A stretch of 64,000 nt of DNA from Eutreptiella sp. 'Long Island Sound 2002' (Eukaryota > Euglenozoa > Euglenophyceae > Eutreptiales > Eutreptiaceae): NCBI GenBank assembly GCA_964036045.1, contig OZ038389.1:35792912-35856911 (forward strand). The letters are read 5' to 3'. Under the pieces are notes generated by a model. It had not been told where the DNA came from and did no database searches. It saw only the letters and a list, made by a program, of their open reading frames with translations. The position numbers and the translations under genes are program-made. Positions 40,809 to 50,042 of the stretch are shown here, one piece after another; the first letter of the stretch is position 1, and each line of letters opens with the position of its first letter.

Positions 40809-40811
40809 CTA
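40809..40811 (-). other. Single in-frame TAG between gag and protease (D)
   Basis: Codons CCT TAG CGG AGC. A CGG directly after the stop is the context of the so-called type II readthrough signal known from plant virus RNAs. Confidence 0.6.
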
Positions 40812-41980
40812 AGGGGCGTCGGTTGTGGTAGTAGGGGTACTCTTCTCCGCATCAACCTCGTTGACACCCTTCTTCTTTCCCCCTTTCTTACCCTTCTTGT
40901 CTTTGTCCTTGTTCTTGTCGTTCGACCTGGGGACCCAGTTCCTCTTGATCTCCTGGATCTCCTTGGCCAACTCGGTCCCCACCGACATCAGCTTGGAGAG
41001 CTCGTCCTTGTCGACCTCCACTTTGGTCTCCCGGATACCCGCGGGTGCACGCTTCTTCGACCCGTGCACCTTCTTGTAGGCCTCCGTGTCGGCCTGGTGG
41101 ATGGGGCATGTCCGGTGGTCATGGTTGAACCCTTTGTTCCTCCCATAACACACGAAACAGCCCTGAGGGTGAGCTCGTATGAACTCCCCAAAGGACAGCG
41201 GAGGGTTGCCAATGCGGCGGGGGTCCTTCTTCTCCTTCTTCTTCCAACCCTGCTGCAGGGGCTTCCAGCTTCCCCGGTTGCTCCATGCGCTCAGGTTGTT
41301 GGCCACGAAGGCACAAACGGCCATCTTGGCGGGCTCATCGTCGTCGTCATCGTCGTCGAGAGCCACATCGCCATCGGCTCCCGCTCGGTCCATGGCAGCT
41401 TCCCCGCCAGGCCCCTCGCCAACGTAGTTGACGTCACGGTCGCCAGGCCTCAACCCGCGGGTGTGGTGGAGGTTCCGGTACTCCTTGAGTACCTCCTCTC
41501 CAACCCACTCCAGGATCTAGTCGCAGCTCATCCGCGCCGGGATGGCCTGCGGACGGATGGTCTGGCCGCTCACGTCACACTCATCAAGGCGCCACATCGC
41601 GGTCTTCTCGCGATCGCCCGTGACGGTGATCAGGAGAGCGTTCCGCAGGGAGTGCCGTTTGACATCCCGGGCCACGTTCTCTCTTGTCCAATCCACCACG
41701 TTCGTATGATACTCTTTGGGGAGCATCATCTTGACCGTGTGGTTGGACTTGGCCCTCTTGGCTTCCTCCTTGGTGAATCTCTTGATCCATGCTTCCGGCA
41801 GCATGGAGAGCAGGCGGGCCTGCTCGTCACCCTCATTCCAGTCCTCCACATTGCGGCGGAAGAGGGTGTATTGCCCCCGGAAGTCTCGCCAATCCCCAAG
41901 GCGGATCTCCCGAACATCATGCTGAAGCTTGATGGACTTCCACCGCTTGGCAGCCACCTGCGGAGCGTCCACCCGCTCCA
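40812..41980 (-). pseudogene. Gag (D), N-terminally truncated, one internal TAG
   Basis: Helical capsid-like part (RLGDWRDFRGQYTLFRRNVED, LLSMLPEAWIKRF) up to a TAG at 41519-41517, then continuing in frame: an Asp run (DDDDDDD), then a zinc-binding motif CFVCYGRNKGFNHDHRTC with C-x2-C-x8-H-x4-C spacing, longer than the standard knuckle, then a Lys-rich tail. The frame is open up to the repeat junction at 41980, so the real N-terminus is missing. Confidence 0.7.
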
Positions 41981-42538
41981 GAAAAGTTTATAGTGATTTC
42001 AACACTGTGTTTGTGCCTCTCCTGCTGCTTGCTGCTTGTGTAGGGCTTCCTGCTGCTTGTTTTGGAAGATGAAAAGCTTTTGTTTGCTGAAATACAGTCA
42101 ATCCAGGATAGCCCAAGCCAGAGGTATGCAAGGAGAAGAGAATCAGGATCAAAGCATGATGGGCTGCAGTGTAAACAGTGAAAGATGAAAGGATATTCAC
42201 AGAAACTGCAACTCAGGTCAAATCGGATTGCATATTCACAAAGATAGCTGAAATGTTTTGGAAAAGAGTTGGAAAACTGCCTGATGGTCACTCTATCTCC
42301 ATAGTGCCATCTCAGGAGATGTGCACTCTTTGTTTTGGGTCCCATATGTGCTGAGGTGGCAGGGCATGTGGCGATGAGGTCACTGCCATGTCACATGGGA
42401 TCTTCCTACTTAGCTAGGCCGACCGGGAATTGAACCCAGGACCTCTCAAAAAGAGGTGCCCAGCCCCCTAGGGTGCATACCACTAGGACAGCTAGGAATT
42501 CATGGAAAAACATAGATAAATTCATAGGCTCTGCCCTG
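41981..42538 (-). repeat. Repeat with tRNA-like head, copy 2 (5'-truncated)
   Basis: Minus strand, from AGGGCAGAGCC to CTATAAACTTTTC. It lacks the first roughly 235 bp of the unit and follows copy 3 head to tail without spacer. Its 3' end abuts the gag of element D. Confidence 0.75.
42409..42496 (-). other. tRNA-like segment (copy 2)
   Basis: 88 nt, same layout as at 23255-23342, B-box GGTTCAATTCC; two mismatches in the closing stem. Confidence 0.5.
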
Positions 42539-43332
42539 AAAGAAAAGTTTATAGTGGTTTCAACACTGTGTTTTTGTCTCTCCTGCTGCTTGCTGCTGGT
42601 GTAGGGTTTCCTGCTGCTTGTTTTTGGAGATGAAAAGCTTTTGTTTGCTGAAATACAGTCAATCCAGGATGGCCCAAGCCAGAGGTGTGCAGGGAGAAGA
42701 GAATCAGGATCAAAGCATGAAGGGCTGCAGTGTAAACAGTGAAGGATGAAAGGATATTCACAGAAACTGCAACTCAGGACAAATCGGAATGCATATTCAC
42801 AAAGATAGCTGAAATGTTTTGGAAAAGAGTTCGAAAACTGCCCCATGGTCAATCTATCTCCATAGTGCCATCTCAGGAGATGTGCACTCTTTGTTTTGGG
42901 TCCCATATGTGCTGAGGTGGCAGGGCATGTGGCGATGAGGTCACTGCCATGTCACATGGGATCTTCCTCCTTAGCTAGGCTGACCAGGAATTGAACCCAG
43001 GACCTCTCAAAAAGAGGTGCCCAGCCCCCTAGGGTGCATACCACTAGGACAGCTAAGAATTCATGGAAAAACATAGATAAATTCATAGGCTCTGCCCTGG
43101 ATATGTCAGTACTCAGTCAACTCAGGAAAAGATGATTTACCTCACATTGAAAGGGGATTAAGGGGTCCACTCCATATCCTGATTGGGTGTTTGGTTCCAT
43201 AGGTCAAAATGTGTTATCACCACTTTTGGTGGGAACAATACTAAGATAGAAATGCCTGGATGCTCAGTGCATCCCTAATACAACTAGAGTATGACTCAAA
43301 GCATTGGAAAAGCACTTTTTCTTACTCCCCCC
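42539..43332 (-). repeat. Repeat with tRNA-like head, copy 3 (full length)
   Basis: Minus strand, from GGGGGGAGTAAGAAAAAG to CTATAAACTTTTC. About 90% alike to copy 1 by eye; the two minus-strand copies resemble each other more than either resembles copy 1. Confidence 0.75.
42970..43057 (-). other. tRNA-like segment (copy 3)
   Basis: 88 nt with perfect CTTAGCT/AGCTAAG closing stem and B-box. Confidence 0.5.
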
Positions 43333-44439
43333 TTGTGCTGTGGTGGCCACCACTGTCGCATTTTAGGAAAAAGGGATTTTTTTCTTGGCCTTTCCTTGGT
43401 TTCCACATCTACTTTAAAATACCTATAGTTTCCCTTACACAGAAAAATGGGCGCTCACCATGGCTGGCGCTCTTTTGCTGCTCTGTTTGTAACATTTCCT
43501 ACAGAAGACTCAGCGCTCATGGCGCTGCCGGGGCTCCTGTGGCCTCGTTGGGTTAGTTTGGGAGCATGCCAAAACATGTGCATGTGCATTCTTTCCTTCC
43601 AAGACGCAGCGCGACACAAACCCAACGCAAGACACAATATACAAACTCGCATGGGTTCTCCCAAACCTGCTGGCGACCTGTGACCTGTCTTAGGGCGAAG
43701 GGACTGGTAAAAAAAGTTAAATTGCCCCTTGGTGGGGTCTTGGGTTCTGCTCAGTCTCTCCAGGCTGCTGCGTTTCGGCCCGAACACGACGTACTCAGCG
43801 AGGCTGCGCGTGGGTATCTGCAGAGGCAGGAATGGGAGAATTATGGACGAATCCACGCAAAAGCGAAGCGACGACACCAAAATCCGTCAAATGACGGCCT
43901 AGAATTTTTCTAAGACAACACACCTGAGCAGAATCCAATTGTGCATCAGAAGCACATTCTTATAAAAATTATAGTCATCTCTAGATTTTTTGAACCAATA
44001 AATTCCTACGCATAAAAAGGCGGCGCGCAGGAGCGGCTCCTAGCGAAGCGCCGGAAAATGCAGAAATAATGGCATTATAAACGTATGTCTTACGTAGTCT
44101 TGAAAATGACGAGACACACATTAATAAAAAAACATACAGATTCCACCCACACTAATAGAAGTATCAAAAATCCAAGAATTCGAAAATTAACGAAAAGACT
44201 TCAATGAATCAGGTATACACTACAGGTATGCTCGTCTCGTATGCCGCATACACATTGCTCGTCTCGTGTCTCCGTGAACGAGTCTTGTAGCAGCGCTAAC
44301 AACGATAGAACGCGATAGAGGGACTGATTAGAAAGATTGCAGATGATTAGAGGTCAGATCAGGGTGATTAGACATACCCACAAGTGCTTGGTGACGTTTT
44401 TTGCTTGCGCCCCTCACGTGCCCACTTGCTCTTTCTCTC
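43333..44439. other. Gene-free stretch
   Basis: No recognisable protein or RNA. Possible remnants of older insertions; AT-rich between 43910 and 44220. Confidence 0.4.
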
Positions 44440-45329
44440 CAGCGGTAGGTAAGGTGAGTAAGCGCAGGTGGGGCCACCCCCTGGTGGAGTTCGTGATTGA
44501 GAGTCAGATGGGCAGGTTTGCCCAAGATATCCGTGCATGCTCGCGCATTCACACACGCATTAAAGGGTAGGCCACGCGAAGTGCGCACGGTAAACCTTGT
44601 TTAGGCTACCCAGGGGCTCCTCGGTACGTTCTTTAAGAGAACCTGAGGAGTCCCTTAACGCTTGCTTGCTTGACAGGGGAGCTGATCCTTCAGCGCGTTT
44701 GCGGACAGTGTATTATAGGTCACACTGAGAACCGTATAATACGGGGAGTGTGGCTTGGTTCCTCCGCCGCACACACCTCTTCATTTGCCTTTGCTTTACA
44801 GGTGGGCAGGTAGGGTGATTGGTGCAGCAGCATACCATTTTTTTCATGCCCTGCTAAACAAGGGCGCAGATCACACAAACAAATAACTCCCCTCTGCCTG
44901 TGGCAGAGCAGGGAGTCCGACTCCATCGACATCTGCACCGTGCACGCAAAAGGAGCACCCCTTCCCTCCAAGCCTTAACAGGGGAAACGCGTTGTTGCGT
45001 CCCCTGTTAGGCCACAGTTGCTTAGCAGCGCTGTGTTCTCCTGTCTTCTTCACAGGAGGGTCGCTAGGACCCACGACATGTTCTTCAACAACACCAAGTA
45101 GAGTGTGCGTGTAGGAGTGGTAGTCCTGAGTGGGGGCTTGAGCCGGTTGCAGCAGTGCTCGCCCACCAGGATGGTGCCACTGTAGGGTGTGTAGGACCTG
45201 TAGTGCGTGTGTCACTGTCCCACCCGTTTCCTGCAATTTTAGCATGGTTGGTGGGCTTTGACAGTGGTTAGGTCAGTGTTTTGGCCACTTAGCAAAACGG
45301 CGTTTTCATGCCTGCATAGCTTTTGGCCA
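44440..45329 (-). repeat. Family B 3' LTR (copy 2), left end approximate
   Basis: The right end is set by the polypurine tract: on the minus strand the LTR starts TGGCCAAAAGC. It shares long stretches with the region before element E (61620-62483), for example AAAGGGTAGGCCACGCG, CCTGAGGAGTC and TGTATTATAGGTCACACTG. The left (3') end is uncertain because neither element has a second LTR in the window. Confidence 0.55.
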
Positions 45330-45338
45330 CGCCTCCCT
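45330..45338 (-). other. Polypurine tract (B, copy 2)
   Basis: Minus strand AGGGAGGCG directly before TGGCCA of the LTR; equivalent of GAGGGGAGGGG in element E. Confidence 0.55.
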
Positions 45339-45595
45339 GTAGTAGAAAGATAGGTAGGGAAAACAATACCTGGATTAGTACGCTGGGTATTCCTAAAAGG
45401 TTTTGCGCCAGCACAGAAATTGGGCGCTTAGGGGAGGGGAGACCCGGGGCGTACCCCGTGGCATCAATAAGCCAACCCTCCAGGTTTAGCAAGCGTGCAG
45501 ACTTGGGTATAATTAGGACACCACTTCTGCGGCTTGCTCTCAGGACCTTAGGAGTAGCACACTCACACATACGCTTTGGCAGGTAAGGGTAAGGT
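45339..45595 (-). other. 3' UTR of element B, copy 2
   Basis: 257 bp between the chromodomain stop and the polypurine tract, no coding sign. Confidence 0.5.
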
Positions 45596-47052
45596 TCAGT
45601 CCCTAGCTTTAGTCTTGGAGGCAAGCGTCTCAGCGAGCCTCAGCAACTCACCAAGGTTGTTCTGGGACAAGTAGTCCACCAGAACTGAGTTTCGGCGTCC
45701 CTGAGGTAGAACAAACGCAGAGAAGGGCTCCCAGGTGGGCTCTTCGACTCCAAACCCTTCCCAGAGGGTGAGGAAGCGCCAACCCTGGCGATAGCGGTGG
45801 CGTAGGACACACTTCACCAGGTAGAAGCCCTCCTTAGCCATCTCCTCGGCGTTCATGTCGGGGACTTCCCCTTCAACTTCCATAGGGCTGGCAGCCCCTT
45901 GTAGGTCCAGAGCGGCGATTTCCTCGTCGTTCAGCTCCCACTTCTTGTTCCACTGACGCTCCCTCACTCTCTGGAGCATAGCCTTGGCCTTGTCCACCTT
46001 CGCTTGTTGCTCTTGGACCCATTCACCCACAGAAGAAGGGGTGTCCTCTGGATAGGGGGCATGTAGGAACCATGCCGGGCGCCCTAGGAATAGCTCATGG
46101 GGCGAGTAGCCAGTAGCTGAACTCTCTTGGGAGTTCATCATCAAGGATATGACGGGGAGTAGTCTCACCCAGTCTCTGGTGCGATCAGTTTTGCACCATA
46201 TCCGTACATTCTCCTTCAGGACACGGATCTGTCGCTCACATAGGGGGTTGCTCGTGTGCGAGTAGGGAATCCCCGTAGACACCTGGACATTGAGGGATCT
46301 CAGGACCCTCTTGTACCAACCGGTATCTGAGCGTACTCGTACGTCCTCATCGGAGTTGATCTCCTTGGGCGCCCCATAGACACAAAACCACTCCTCCAGG
46401 AGTATCTTGATAGTCTCCTCCCCGGTAATGTGCTTGGTACATGGGAGGACCCTGGTAAACCTGGTCAACCCACAGGTTACCACGAGGGCGAAGTCATAGC
46501 CCCCGAACTTCAGCATCTCCGTGTAGTCCACGTATAGAACACTGTTAGCACAGTGAGGGATGGGCAGGGTCGAGTAGAGACCTCTGTCCCTGATATCCCC
46601 TGGTTTACAGGACCTGCACGGGCACTTGTCCACAATGGGCTGGAGGGTTTTCCGCAGTTGGTCGTCAGTCCACGTAGTGTGGAACCACTGCTTGAACAGC
46701 CTCAGGGTACGGTCAGCACCCACATGACCGCTGGACTCTTGGGTCCACTTCAGCAGCGCTGGGACTCTGTCACTAGGCACCACAATCCGGTCCTCGTGCC
46801 AGAGGTAGCTCTTGTCCCTCTTCCACTGGTCTTGGTTGACCAGGAGGGGTTCAAGGCGTTTCTCCAGGCGCTTGTAGATGTCCCCAAACTCCTTCAGGTA
46901 CTCCGATTGTTGGAGTCCATCCAGGGGGCGTTTCATCGTCATGTTGAGGTCCAAGTGGACGTCCATACGGCTGAACGCCTCCTTAGCCAGCGCTTCAGAA
47001 CGGGCACCAATCAGGGCGTCGAAGTTGTTGCGGCTGATGTAGTCGGCACACT
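45596..47052 (-). CDS. Integrase and chromodomain (B, copy 2), GPY/F module deleted
   Basis: Open from a TAG (copy 1 has GAG there) to the stop at 45596. Zinc module HVGADRTLRLFKQW with CPCRSC; DDE in VLYVDYTEM, INSDEDVRV and NPLCERQIR. Compared with copy 1, 240 bp are missing (copy 1 positions 30718-30957): RERQWNKK passes directly to WELNDEEIAALDL, in frame. This removes the whole GPY/F module. The chromodomain (YLVKCVLRHRYRQ to FGVEEPTWEPFSAF) keeps its cage. Confidence 0.8.
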
Positions 47053-47796
47053 AGTTCTTCACTCCCTGGATATGGTGTACCGTCAGCCGTAGTTGACTGA
47101 GGTAGGTCCACCAGCGCCGTAGCTTGGCCTTCTCAGGTGGGGGACCGTTCTGGAAACTGCGGACCGGTTCTTGGTCGCACAGCCAGACCACAGGGTTACT
47201 CCCCAACAGTCGTGCTTGTGAGGATAGCACCAGCATACCCGCGAGCAATTCCTGCTCATAGGTGGAGTAGTTCCCCCTGGCCTGGTTCCACCTCCAGTTC
47301 CAGTGACCCAGAGGTACTAGGACCCACTTGTCGTCAGGGTAGCTGTGCTTGAGGGTTCCATCTCGGTTGAGACCTTCCGTCCCCCATTGGGAAATGGCCG
47401 AGTCGAACTCCTCCTTCTCTAGTGCTTGCCATTGGAACAACGTTCCACCACCGCCCACATTGCTGGCGTCGGTCACCAGGATAATCTCCCCTTCTGCCCT
47501 AGGCACGCCCAAGCACTTAGCGTTGGCTACCTTGTCTTTGAGCTCGTCAAACGCTTGTTGCTCTTGTGGGCCCCAGCGCCAAGTAGTACTCTTCTTGATC
47601 AAGTCCGTCAGAACGGCGCTGGTGTAGGTGAAGTTCTTGATGTGGCGGCGATAGAAGTTGCCTGCCCCAATGAAACTGCGTACATCATGAAGTCCTTTCT
47701 TGGGGTCTTCGTGTCGTACCTTGGCATCCATCAGGGGTTTGGCCTTAGAGGCCGCTGGGGTCCACCACCCATAGCCAACATCAAACCCCAGGTACT
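47053..47796 (-). pseudogene. RT thumb/connection and RNase H (B, copy 2, proximal piece)
   Basis: Continues the RT from 58554 after removal of element C. Connection: DVRSFIGAGNFYRRHIKNFTY. RNase H: LVTDASNVGGGG, STYEQELLAGM and WLCDQEPVR, with Ser restored where copy 1 has Arg. Ends at the GAG-to-TAG stop in KNxCADYIS (47053 region). Confidence 0.8.
47792..47796. repeat. Target-site duplication of element C, left
   Basis: GTACT immediately before the LTR; repeated at 58554-58558. Confidence 0.9.
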
Positions 47797-48328
47797 TGTA
47801 AGTGCGGCTAGCCCCATCTGCTCAGATTTTCAGACATTCTGCCCAGATTGGCTACATTTTGGACATTTTCTTTGCTTCGGCGGAATTGCCGCCTCGCAGC
47901 TCAGTCACAGGATATTTCCTATATATTTCTGATATGCCAGATTTGATTCCGCGGTCCATTTCCCGTAAATCCGCCGCATTCCGCTATTTTAGCTGGAATC
48001 GCCATTTGCCGCTGGCGCGCGCTCGCGGGCCTGATCGGCCATACAATTTTACATAAATGGATTATTTAAATTCATTCGGACAGTTTTGGACACTCAGATG
48101 TATTTAGAATAATTCCCCTCAATTTTCTTCATAGACTGGGATTTTCTGCCGGACCACAATCAGCATGGATCTTGCTTCTGTTGTCGCTGCTCTCGCCTCC
48201 GTTGGTGTCCGAGTGTCCGGTTCTACCCCCAATAACAACATCCAGGGAGACTCCTCGCGTGCCTGCCCCACTGGTCTTGCCGGCCCCGAGCCCTCCGGCA
48301 CCCACAACGACCCAGGGCAGCACTTTCA
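47797..48328 (+). repeat. Element C 5' LTR (532 bp)
   Basis: TGTAAGTGCGGC to GCAGCACTTTCA. Identical to the 3' LTR at 58022-58553 except A/G at 47939/58164. A TATATATTT box lies at 47920-47928, and the ATG of the leader ORF at 48165 is inside the LTR, so transcription must start between them. Confidence 0.95.
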
Positions 48329-49187
48329 TGGTAGCAGAGGCTACCTGAATGTTGTTCCTTTGGTGTCCCAACCACAGCTAGCCCCTCAGTACGGCCCCGT
48401 AGACTCCGCCACCTCCGGAGACGTAACGATCACGCTCCCGTGGTGCTGTGCGAACGAGGCCTTGAGAGGAATGCCTTGCGCAAGCCCAAATTGCCCAAGA
48501 AGGACCCAAATCAGCAGCTGTGGAGGCCCAGATTACAATCAAAATCCCAGTCGAAATTGGCCATCAAGCAGCTGGAATCTCCCAGCCTACGCTAATGGCA
48601 ACGCTCCGGTGGAGCTTACGGACCTGGCAGGTACTAATTCTCCGTACCAATGTTCACATTTCGTGACCATCGATGCCGACATTGACGACATTGAGATGGG
48701 TGGTCCAGGTGAGGTACCTACCTATAATCGACCAGCCTCATGGGTACAATGGGACAACCATTTGTCTTCGGAAGTGGCCCGTAACCTTGAGGCGCTTGAG
48801 GCCCTGTGTCTATTAGCCACGTCTAAGCTGATAGGACAAGAACGAATCGCCTCTAATTTTTATTTTGAATATTTTTTCCTCCTTCAAGAAGAAATCAATA
48901 CCAGGATGTGGTGGTGTTCTCAAGAAGATGAATCTTTTGCCATTTTCTTGCAGATCTGGGAGGTAAGTCCCTTCCCGAAGGAGAAGACCAAGGCACCTGT
49001 TGCCGGGCCCTCCGCCCCTCATCCCTCTGTTTCCATCCGCGACGATCTAGCCGCCGCGGTTGAGGAAGGAATTTTAGAGGCAGCTAGGCAGGCAAGCCTG
49101 GAAATTAGGACTGAAGGAGCTCCCCAAGTGGACTCCTTGCTGCGAACCACTGAGATTAGCGGTCCGACAGCCTGCTCAGGCCCTTGA
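48165..49187 (+). CDS. LTR-initiated gag leader ORF (C)
   Basis: Starts inside the LTR and reads through the PBS (encoding His-Gly-Ser-Arg-Gly). About 208 residues (to RNLEALE) are shared with the leader of family A; differences include whole-codon indels, which suggests protein-level constraint. The remaining 130 residues are unique to C. It ends at TGA 49185-49187, and the same frame then continues into capsid. Leader function unknown. Confidence 0.65.
   Translation: MDLASVVAALASVGVRVSGSTPNNNIQGDSSRACPTGLAGPEPSGTHNDPGQHFHGSRGYLNVVPLVSQPQLAPQYGPVDSATSGDVTITLPWCCANEALRGMPCASPNCPRRTQISSCGGPDYNQNPSRNWPSSSWNLPAYANGNAPVELTDLAGTNSPYQCSHFVTIDADIDDIEMGGPGEVPTYNRPASWVQWDNHLSSEVARNLEALEALCLLATSKLIGQERIASNFYFEYFFLLQEEINTRMWWCSQEDESFAIFLQIWEVSPFPKEKTKAPVAGPSAPHPSVSIRDDLAAAVEEGILEAARQASLEIRTEGAPQVDSLLRTTEISGPTACSGP
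48329..48340 (+). other. Primer-binding site, initiator Met-tRNA type (C)
   Basis: TGGTAGCAGAGG directly after the LTR; complementary to CCTCTGCTACCA. Confidence 0.85.
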
Positions 49188-50042
49188 GGACACGGTATGT
49201 ACTGTCCTGCCGACTGCTCTTGCAGATCTCAGCGAGACTCTGAGCTCCAATTGCTCAAAGATCAAATGCAACTCATCATTCAGACGCTGGGAATTAAAGA
49301 TCTTTTCAAGACCCACATGAGGTCTGAGGGCGCATCATCAGTGGATCAGACAACAGAACCGTCGGAGGAGGCGACAGAAATTTTTTCGATTGCTCCTTCG
49401 GTGGACTCTAAGACCACCGATGCACGGATCAGCAGGACTAAGTTAAAGGAAAGGGTTACAATCTCTCGATCACAGAGTAGATCGGCGAAGGCTAGGACTG
49501 AGGTTCAGAATGCCAAAAGAACTGCCTCCCGTACTACCCTTCCTGCTGTTGATTCCAATGCAATTGCCCAGATGTTGCTCGCCCAGACCCTCGCCGGAGC
49601 TGGTGTGGCTAATGATGCCGCCAAGGTGTCTACCATTACGGCCGGTGTTGGGCTCGATTCACTCCTAAATCCTACATCATTGCGACTCCGTCAGGTTGCC
49701 AAGCAACCAAAGTATAATGGAAACCCCAGACGTTGGCCTCAGTTCCAACGGGAATTTAAACTGTGGGTTAAGACTCAAAAGCTCCAGGATGATCAGTTCC
49801 TGATGGCCCTCCTGGACTGCCTTGAGGGAGCGCCGGCCAACACTTGGCTCAGAACCTGGAGTGATCGTGAGGATTCAAGTTCCCCCCTTACCTTTGATGA
49901 GGTGTGGGAACAGTTGGAGGTACGTGGATCTCGACTGCCAGAGGACCATTACCACCAGATGTTGAAGAATTTTCCTTCATTCTCGCGATTAATCTTGCAC
50001 GGACAAGAGACAGCGCTTCTGGAATCTCGTAGAAGAATCTGA
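49188..50042 (+). CDS. Gag capsid part (C)
   Basis: Same frame as the leader after a single TGA. A basic region, then a capsid-like block: PKYNGNPRRWPQFQREFKLW, LMALLDCLEGAPANTWLRTW, EVWEQLEVRGSRLPEDHYHQ. The frame fails after LKNFPSFSR; the sequence continues in the next phase from about 49993 (TDKRQRFWNLVEESEHSG). Confidence 0.7.
   Translation, partial: GHGMYCPADCSCRSQRDSELQLLKDQMQLIIQTLGIKDLFKTHMRSEGASSVDQTTEPSEEATEIFSIAPSVDSKTTDARISRTKLKERVTISRSQSRSAKARTEVQNAKRTASRTTLPAVDSNAIAQMLLAQTLAGAGVANDAAKVSTITAGVGLDSLLNPTSLRLRQVAKQPKYNGNPRRWPQFQREFKLWVKTQKLQDDQFLMALLDCLEGAPANTWLRTWSDREDSSSPLTFDEVWEQLEVRGSRLPEDHYHQMLKNFPSFSRLILHGQETALLESRRRI

Larger units (their letters stand above)
35820..41980 (-). 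mobile_element. Family D chromovirus, 5'-truncated
   Basis: Minus-strand order: gag (cut at 41980 by a tRNA-like repeat), TAG, protease, Dam-like domain (frameshift and stop), RT, RNase H, integrase, chromodomain. Only four or five simple lesions are needed to explain all frame breaks, and the last 950 codons are intact, so the element is young. No LTR can be paired. Confidence 0.8.

Noticed and set aside
48709-49225. Introns in gag of element C (good acceptor TTTTCTTGCAG, a 9-base exon, then donor GTAAGT, and a second acceptor at 49225)
   Set aside because: Removing either or both candidate introns puts the capsid out of frame, so the sites are probably chance.
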